From NCBI GenBank assembly GCA_017453255.1, contig JAFTKN010000031.1:1-48275 (forward strand): DNA of 48,275 nt. Direction: 5' to 3'. Both the position numbers and the translations under genes were made by a program. The notes under the pieces were generated by a model that saw nothing but the letters and a program-made list of their open reading frames with translations, was not told where the DNA came from and did not search any database. The first letter of the stretch is position 1, and the number at the start of each line of letters is the position of its first letter. Source of the DNA: Clostridia bacterium (GTDB lineage: Bacteria > Bacillota > Clostridia > Oscillospirales > CAG-272). This document shows, piece after piece, positions 43,075 to 48,275 of the stretch.

Positions 43075-45087
43075 ATGGAAAAAAAGCAGAAAAAGCAATC
43101 TGCCCTTAGTAAAATAAGTGGTGGCTTGTTTTCCCTAATACAAAAAAGCTTTATAGGTCGCTTTTTTACAAGCTATGATAAGGACAATAAGCCTTTTCTA
43201 AAAACAAAGGTTAAGAAAGCAAAAAGTGGTGCGTATTCTAAGCGTCGCAGAGTGATAAGTAGAATAGAAAATAATAAGGTAATAAATGCCTTTAATATGC
43301 TATTTACTCAGCTATTAAGAGTGTCTATTCGTGATTATGGAGTAATATTCTTTTTACTCGGCATAGGTGTAACAGGCTTGTATCCATTAAATGGTATGAT
43401 TATGTTTGTTCATGTACCATTTTACTATTTTGTTTTCGGTATTTCTATTTCAACCTGTGCCTTACCACTATTGTTCTCAAAAAGGTCGCTTGCAAGTGGA
43501 ATTCTATCAAGTAAAATCGTTTCATTCATTATATTTGACTTCTTAGGCTGTGACAAAGAGGATATGGAGGAAATTGCAAAGAAGGATAGCCTTTCTAAAA
43601 CAAATGTGGCGATATTAATAGGCTTAGTCTTTGGTTTTTTAGCTTACTTTGTATCACCTATAACTGTAGCGATTACCATTGTTGCTATAGCAGTAGTTTA
43701 CTTAACATTTAAAACACCTGAGGTTGGTGCAATTTTAATTATATTCATATTGCCATTTGCAGAAAAGATAGTTCTTTTTGTAGGCATTTTGTGCACATTT
43801 GTGTCCTACATGATTAAAATCTTTATGGGCAAACGACTAATCAAGCTTGAATATCTTGATATTTTTGCCTTCAGTGCAATAATTTTTATGATAGCCTTTG
43901 GTATGAATTATTCAAATCCACTTCAATCATTGCCAACATTAATAAACAATGTAGTAATGTTCCTTGCTTACTTTATTTATTCTAATATAATTAGAAGTAA
44001 GGAATGGTTTAAAAAATGCCTTTTTGCACTTGCAAATTCAGCATTGATTGTAGCACTAATTGCGATTTTCCAATCGGTAATGGGTGGACTTGCGCAGAAT
44101 TTTGAAAGCCTAAAAATAGCCTTTGAAAATAATGGTGCAGTTTCCTCTACGTTTGCAAGCCCTATCGTGCTTGCACAATTTATGGTTGTTGCAATTCCAT
44201 TCTCATTTGTGCATATGTTTTCTGAAAGAAAGGATGCAGGAAAGTTCTTTGGCTTTTTAATTACAGCAGTCTTAATTACAGCATTAATACTTTCAAATTC
44301 AAAGGTTGCACTAATCGGCTTGTTTGTCGGTGTTATGCTTTTGCTTCTTGTATTTAACAGAAACCATATATTCGTAATAGCATTCTTAGCTGTTTTGATA
44401 CCAATACTTGCATATGCACTTCCTGAGGACGTTTTGAATCAGGTGTTTTCATTAATCGGAGTTGAAAAGAGTAGTATTCCAGAGCTGTTTTCAACACTGG
44501 GTCAAGAATTTTTAATGCTTATAAAATCGCCCTTTGGCTTTAGAGCAGGGGCAAATGTAAATGAATTTTTCCCTGAGTATCAAAATGCGCATATAAACAG
44601 CCTACCACTTCAAATGCTATTTGATTATGGAATTATAGCAATTATAGTGTTTGCAATGTTTTTAATTGTCTTTGCAAGATTGATTTTCTCATATTGTGTA
44701 AAGGCAAAGAACAAATATAGAAAAATTAACTGTTGCGCAGGCTTTTGTGCGCTAACAGGCTTGTTCACAATGGGCATTTTTGATTATGTATGGTATGATA
44801 GCAGAATATTCTTATTAAGCGTTGTTTGTGCGGCTCTTTCCTTCGCTTATATAAAAATAGAGCGTGAGGAAAATATAGAGGGCTCAAGGATTGTTGATAT
44901 CTCTACAGGTAGCGTAGATGTTGAGCTTAACGATGAGGCTGAGCATGACAAGGTTTCTCGAAGAATGTATTTGCACGTTATGAAAAGAAAACCAAAAAAT
45001 ACTGTAACGGAGGCTAAGGAGTTTTCAAATACCGAGGATTTTATTAATATAGCAAAAGAAGACATAGAAAATGAAGAGAGATATTAG
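43075..45087 (+). CDS. O-antigen-ligase-like polytopic membrane protein
   Basis: A 670-residue membrane protein with a basic cytosolic N-terminus (about 1-90), some 12 hydrophobic segments (about 93-590), and a charged C-terminal tail. The region near SNSKVALIGLFVGVMLLLLVF and the large outer loop (INSLPLQMLFDYG) fit Wzy/WaaL (O-antigen ligase/polymerase) proteins, which join glycan units at the cell surface. It starts at ATG after AAAGGAGG, 33 bp after trmD, and is probably cotranscribed with trmD and obg. No other glycan assembly gene is nearby. Confidence 0.75.
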   Translation: MEKKQKKQSALSKISGGLFSLIQKSFIGRFFTSYDKDNKPFLKTKVKKAKSGAYSKRRRVISRIENNKVINAFNMLFTQLLRVSIRDYGVIFFLLGIGVTGLYPLNGMIMFVHVPFYYFVFGISISTCALPLLFSKRSLASGILSSKIVSFIIFDFLGCDKEDMEEIAKKDSLSKTNVAILIGLVFGFLAYFVSPITVAITIVAIAVVYLTFKTPEVGAILIIFILPFAEKIVLFVGILCTFVSYMIKIFMGKRLIKLEYLDIFAFSAIIFMIAFGMNYSNPLQSLPTLINNVVMFLAYFIYSNIIRSKEWFKKCLFALANSALIVALIAIFQSVMGGLAQNFESLKIAFENNGAVSSTFASPIVLAQFMVVAIPFSFVHMFSERKDAGKFFGFLITAVLITALILSNSKVALIGLFVGVMLLLLVFNRNHIFVIAFLAVLIPILAYALPEDVLNQVFSLIGVEKSSIPELFSTLGQEFLMLIKSPFGFRAGANVNEFFPEYQNAHINSLPLQMLFDYGIIAIIVFAMFLIVFARLIFSYCVKAKNKYRKINCCAGFCALTGLFTMGIFDYVWYDSRIFLLSVVCAALSFAYIKIEREENIEGSRIVDISTGSVDVELNDEAEHDKVSRRMYLHVMKRKPKNTVTEAKEFSNTEDFINIAKEDIENEERY

Positions 45088-45108
45088 GCTCGGTAAAGGA
45101 GGAAACAG

Positions 45109-46392
45109 ATGTTTATAGATAAGGTTAAAATATATGTAAAGGCAGGCAATGGTGGAAACGGTAGTGTTTCCTTCCGTAGAGAAAAATACGTTGCTAAGGG
45201 TGGACCCGATGGTGGCGACGGAGGAAATGGTGGAAATGTAATTTTCACTATTGACAAGGGATCGAATACCCTGCTTTCCTTTAGATATAAAAGAAAATTC
45301 GTTGCAGAAAATGGTGGAGATGGTGCAGGCGCTAAGTTCCATGGTAAAAACGGAGAGGATATTATAATTAATGTTCCGGAGGGAACTTTAATTAGAGATG
45401 AAAAAACAGGCAAAATTTTAAAGGATATGTCAAACTGTCAGGATTGGATTTGCGCCAAGGGAGGCAGAGGTGGTTGGGGTAACAAGCATTTTGCAACCCC
45501 AACAAGACAGATTCCAAGATTTGCAAAAAGTGGTACAAAGGGACAGGAATGGGAGCTGATATTAGAGCTTAAAATGCTTGCAGACGTTGGTCTTGTTGGA
45601 CTTCCAAGTGCTGGTAAGTCCTCACTTCTTGCAGCAGTTAGCGACGCAAAGCCAAAAATAGCTGACTACCATTTTACAACCCTTTCACCAAATTTAGGTG
45701 TTGTAAATGTAAGAGAAGGGCACGGCTTTGTAATGGCAGATATACCAGGGCTAATCGAGGGCGCCTCTGACGGACTCGGCTTAGGTCACGCATTTTTAAG
45801 GCATATCGAAAGATGTAGATTGCTTGTTCAAGTCGTTGATATTTCCTGCTTTGAGGGAAGAAATCCAATAGATGATATTAAGGTTATAGATGAGGAGCTT
45901 TCCAAGTTTTCCCCTGAATTATCGACACGTCCTCGCATAATTGTAGCAAATAAGGTTGATTCGCTTGACAGAAGCGTGGTTGACGTAGATGCTTTTGAGG
46001 CGTACGTAAAGGAAAGAGGCTGGGAAACCATTTATATCTCTGCCTATACAGGCGAAAATACTGATGAACTAATAAATCGCATTGACGAAATGCTTAAGGA
46101 GCTTCCACCACTTACAATCTATGAGGCAGATTATATGCCTGAGGATACAGTTTTAGCTGATAGCGAGGATCACCCAATTACAATAACAAAGGATTCACAG
46201 GGCACCTATGTTGTAGAGGGTGAATGGCTATTTAATCTTGTTGGACAGGTTAATTTCGAGGATAGAGAATCGCTTATGTTTTTCCAAAGAGTACTACTTA
46301 AAAGTGGTGTAATAGAAAAGCTAAGAGAGGCTGGCTGTCAAGATGGAGATAGCGTTTCAATTTACGATTTTGAATTTGATTTTGTAATGTAA
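45109..46392 (+). CDS. obgE: GTPase Obg/CgtA
   Basis: A 427-residue Obg GTPase with the Gly-rich Obg fold (about 1-158), G domain (about 159-330; G1 GLPSAGKSS, G3 DIPGLIEGA, G4 NKVD), and the C-terminal OCT domain (about 345-427) found in Firmicutes. It works in 50S assembly and stress control and, in Bacillus, affects sporulation entry. The usual partners rplU-rpmA are not adjacent. The start follows AAAGGAGG. Confidence 0.97.
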   Translation: MFIDKVKIYVKAGNGGNGSVSFRREKYVAKGGPDGGDGGNGGNVIFTIDKGSNTLLSFRYKRKFVAENGGDGAGAKFHGKNGEDIIINVPEGTLIRDEKTGKILKDMSNCQDWICAKGGRGGWGNKHFATPTRQIPRFAKSGTKGQEWELILELKMLADVGLVGLPSAGKSSLLAAVSDAKPKIADYHFTTLSPNLGVVNVREGHGFVMADIPGLIEGASDGLGLGHAFLRHIERCRLLVQVVDISCFEGRNPIDDIKVIDEELSKFSPELSTRPRIIVANKVDSLDRSVVDVDAFEAYVKERGWETIYISAYTGENTDELINRIDEMLKELPPLTIYEADYMPEDTVLADSEDHPITITKDSQGTYVVEGEWLFNLVGQVNFEDRESLMFFQRVLLKSGVIEKLREAGCQDGDSVSIYDFEFDFVM

Positions 46393-46398
46393 AATAAA

Positions 46399-46425
46399 AG
46401 AGGGAATTGGTAGTCAATTCTCTCT
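46399..46425 (+). terminator. Hairpin after obg
   Basis: AGAGGGAATTG and CAATTCTCTCT form an 11-bp stem (one G-T). Only TTGGTTT follows, so termination may be partial and nfo may be read from upstream. Confidence 0.55.
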
Positions 46426-46467
46426 TGGTTTAACCCAGTGGTTGTTCTAACAAAAATGAGGTAAAAA

Positions 46468-47310
46468 ATGAAGCTAAATTTAGGTTGCCACCTTTCAGTT
46501 TCTGGTGGCTATGAAAATATGGGCAGGGTTGCACTTTCAATAGATGCAAATACCTTCCAATTCTTTACAAGAAATCCCAGAGGAGGCTCCTTTAAGCCAC
46601 CAACAGATGAGGATATCAATGGACTTATAAAAATAATGGAGGAAAATAACTTTGCTCCAATTATTGCGCATGCCCCCTATACCTTCAATCCGTGTGCACT
46701 TGACGAGGGTATTCGTGAATATACAATTAGAACAATGGCTGAGGATTTGCGTTTGCTCGATAAAATTCCAAAGGTTTATTACAATTTTCATCCGGGTAGC
46801 CATGTCCAACAGGGTAGCGAGGTTGGAATTTCTAAAACCGCTGATAGCCTAAACAAAATTCTTGCAAATAGTGAAAAAACAATAGTTTTAATTGAAACTA
46901 TGGCTGGAAAGGGTAGCGAAATTGGTAAGAGCTTTGAGGAAATCAGGGCTATTATAGATAAGGTTGAAAATAAAGCACGTGTTGGCGTTTGCTTAGATAC
47001 CTGTCATGTAAGTGATGGTGGATATGATATATCAAATAATGTAGATAAGGTCTTTGATGAATTTGATAAAATCATCGGTATTGACAGATTAAAAGCAATT
47101 CACTTGAATGATTCTAAAAACCCTCTTGGTGCTCATAAGGATAGACATGAAAAAATCGGTGAGGGATATCTTACCTTAGATGGTATTGTTAAGATAATAA
47201 GCCACCCTGTGGTTAGAAATTTGCCGATTTGCTTGGAAACCCCACAGGATTTAGAGGGATATGCAAGAGAAATTAAAATGCTGAAGGAAATAGTAAAGGA
47301 CTTGCCATAA
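46468..47310 (+). CDS. nfo: Endonuclease IV
   Basis: A 280-residue zinc-dependent AP endonuclease for base-excision repair. Metal-site motifs are present: LGCHLSVSGG, HPGSH, ETMAGKGSEIG, CLDTCHVSDGGYD and HLNDSKNPLGAHKDRHEKIGEG. Length is normal. The start follows GAGGTAA. Its stop codon lies in the loop-stem border of a terminator hairpin. Confidence 0.96.
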   Translation: MKLNLGCHLSVSGGYENMGRVALSIDANTFQFFTRNPRGGSFKPPTDEDINGLIKIMEENNFAPIIAHAPYTFNPCALDEGIREYTIRTMAEDLRLLDKIPKVYYNFHPGSHVQQGSEVGISKTADSLNKILANSEKTIVLIETMAGKGSEIGKSFEEIRAIIDKVENKARVGVCLDTCHVSDGGYDISNNVDKVFDEFDKIIGIDRLKAIHLNDSKNPLGAHKDRHEKIGEGYLTLDGIVKIISHPVVRNLPICLETPQDLEGYAREIKMLKEIVKDLP

Positions 47311-47325
47311 GTCCTTTATTTTTTC
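47295..47325 (+). terminator. Terminator embedded in the ends of nfo and the DUF421 gene
   Basis: AAAGGACTT (47295-47303) and AAGTCCTTT (47309-47317) form a perfect 9-bp stem with loop GCCAT, then ATTTTTTC. The left arm is coding in nfo, and the right arm reaches the stop codon of the convergent gene. Confidence 0.88.
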
Positions 47326-47999
47326 TTTTTTACAATATTTATAATACCCTTGTTATTAACAGTCATTAAAAAAACATCCTTTAGCTTTAGCTTTTTTTTG
47401 CTAAGGTGCTCTAATACCCATTCCTTGTTCTTAGAAATCAGCTTTAGATTGCTTTCGTTAATTCTTCCATCAAGAACAACAGCATGACTAAGCTCATCGC
47501 CTGTGTTATTGGACAATGTTTTTTTGTCAACATCTCCTATAGTAAGTGCTTGATGCTCCTCCTTTAAGAATATAGCGAGCTGACCGTTTTGCTCCAAAAT
47601 TGCATATTCAACCTGTGAAATATCAAATACATTTTTTATTCTTAATTCCTCTAAAAGCTCGTTGATACCAATTCGGAGCTTTCTTAATTCCTTCTGATTA
47701 ATTTCTCCCTTAATAATTATAATGCTTGGATTTCCATAGAGTAGCTTTTTAATGAATGGAGATTTGATTACTGCAAATGAAACAATAATTTCTATGCAGA
47801 GAAGAAAAAGCATCGGTATAATAGCTCTATGAATAGGCAAATCAGGAGATTGTATCGGCAAAACGGCAAGCTCAGAAACCAAAAAGGTTGTTACAAGCTC
47901 TGAAAGCTGAAGCTGACCAACCTGCCTTTTACCCATTAACCTTATTATAATAATGAAAACAGGGTAGATGATTAATATTTTTATTAATACATTAAGCAT
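47316..47999 (-). CDS. DUF421 (YetF-like) membrane protein
   Basis: A 227-residue protein of the DUF421 family. Three membrane segments lie within about 1-85, with the signature RLMGKRQVGQLQLSELV after the first. The rest is a cytosolic alpha/beta domain with a Lys-rich C-terminus. Bacillus relatives (YetF type) are associated with spore membranes and germination; no enzyme activity is established. It is a single gene, with AAAGGA before its ATG, and convergent with nfo by 5 bp. Confidence 0.88.
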   Translation of the reverse strand: MLNVLIKILIIYPVFIIIIRLMGKRQVGQLQLSELVTTFLVSELAVLPIQSPDLPIHRAIIPMLFLLCIEIIVSFAVIKSPFIKKLLYGNPSIIIIKGEINQKELRKLRIGINELLEELRIKNVFDISQVEYAILEQNGQLAIFLKEEHQALTIGDVDKKTLSNNTGDELSHAVVLDGRINESNLKLISKNKEWVLEHLSKKKLKLKDVFLMTVNNKGIINIVKKKK

Positions 48000-48067
48000 A
48001 AAACATTCCTTTCATTAGTATTCTTAAACAAAAATAAAGAAAAATACATAAAATATAAATAAATGTA

Positions 48068-48096
48068 TTGACAATTAATTAGAATAATGTTAGAAT
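48068..48096 (+). promoter_or_regulatory. rRNA-type promoter P1
   Basis: TTGACA (48068-48073), a 17-bp spacer and TAGAAT (48091-48096) with TGT. Confidence 0.7.
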
Positions 48097-48154
48097 AAAA
48101 GCCCATCCACCAAAAAGCTTGTCAAAAAATTTTAAAAAAAGTTTAAAAAAGTAC

Positions 48155-48183
48155 TTGACAAAGGTGAGAAGTGGTGATATAAT
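48155..48183 (+). promoter_or_regulatory. rRNA-type promoter P2
   Basis: TTGACA (48155-48160), a 17-bp spacer and TATAAT (48178-48183) with TGA before it, both hexamers at full consensus. A/T-rich tracts upstream could be an UP element. P1 lies 87 bp upstream in the same direction. Confidence 0.88.
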
Positions 48184-48189
48184 AGCAAG

Positions 48190-48275
48190 GCACTACGCAA
48201 AAAGGCGTAGGGACGTAACAGAACCGAAAGGTTTGATGGCGAAAGAAAAGATCCTTGAAAATTGAACAATGAACG
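48190..48275 (+). other. Probable leader of an rRNA operon (16S outside the window)
   Basis: After P2 come hairpins CTACGC-AAAAA-GCGTAG and ACC-GAAA-GGT, then GATCCTTGAAAATTGAACAA, which resembles the conserved leader just before 16S rRNA in Clostridia. No 16S sequence is reached. Confidence 0.7.

Noticed and set aside
48190..48275. Start of the 16S rRNA gene
   Set aside because: Only leader-like sequence is present; the AGAGTTTGAT-type 16S start is not reached.
1..48275. Prophage, integrative element or defence island
   Set aside because: No integrase, transposase, phage structural, restriction or toxin-antitoxin gene is recognisable; the genes are housekeeping or carbohydrate-related.

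Overview
The window is a low-GC bacterial chromosome segment with short intergenic gaps. Strong extended -10 promoters (TGnTATAAT, 17-bp spacers), Shine-Dalgarno AGGAGG-type sites, frequent TTG starts, a T-box leader on valS, a Spo0A master sporulation regulator, a SpoIIIE/FtsK translocase, a CotH-family lipoprotein and a BspA-type secreted repeat protein all point to a Clostridia-type Firmicute. The hemicellulose enzymes suggest a plant-fibre-using gut or rumen lineage. The exact genus cannot be told from the sequence. No rRNA gene, prophage, CRISPR array, transposase or biosynthetic cluster is present.

Region 1 (1-13.5 kb) is a carbohydrate island: an acetyl-xylan-esterase-like hydrolase, a GH2-CE15-like-GH31 operon, a secreted leucine-rich-repeat protein, a GH63-like (alpha/alpha)6 enzyme, then divergent GH10 xylanase and GH43 genes. 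None of the enzymes has a signal peptide, so the set looks like a cytosolic finishing line for imported (glucurono)xylan oligosaccharides; no importer or regulator is in view. A tRNA-Glu(CTC) and about 700 bp of hairpin-rich non-coding DNA interrupt the island.

Region 2 (13.5-26.4 kb): T-box-controlled valS with an odd repeat element between T-box and start codon; a PMCA-type calcium P-type ATPase with no canonical start codon, overlapping an S1-domain gene; a histidine kinase/response regulator pair divergent from a beta-helix carbohydrate-binding lipoprotein whose promoter carries phased TTAA repeats; spo0A; and an AEC transporter.

Region 3 (26.4-36.9 kb): rpsO-pnp, a split TauE/SafE exporter, an unidentified structured leader RNA ahead of ftsK/spoIIIE, tmk-like, DJ-1-like and 5-formyl-THF cyclo-ligase genes, then rplM-rpsI and a small unknown membrane protein.

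Region 4 (36.9-48.3 kb): a 116-bp miniature element with terminal inverted repeats that also acts as a terminator (a second, interrupted copy lies at the left window edge), a CotH kinase-like lipoprotein, the rpmG-secE-nusG-rplK-rplA operon, rimM-trmD, an O-antigen-ligase-like membrane protein, obg, nfo and a DUF421 protein. The window ends in two tandem promoters and a leader that look like the start of an rRNA operon whose 16S gene lies just outside.

The most unusual items are non-coding: the hairpin array at 9.8 kb, the terminator-MITE pair, the element inside the valS leader, the RNA before ftsK, and the apparent AUA start of the P-type ATPase.
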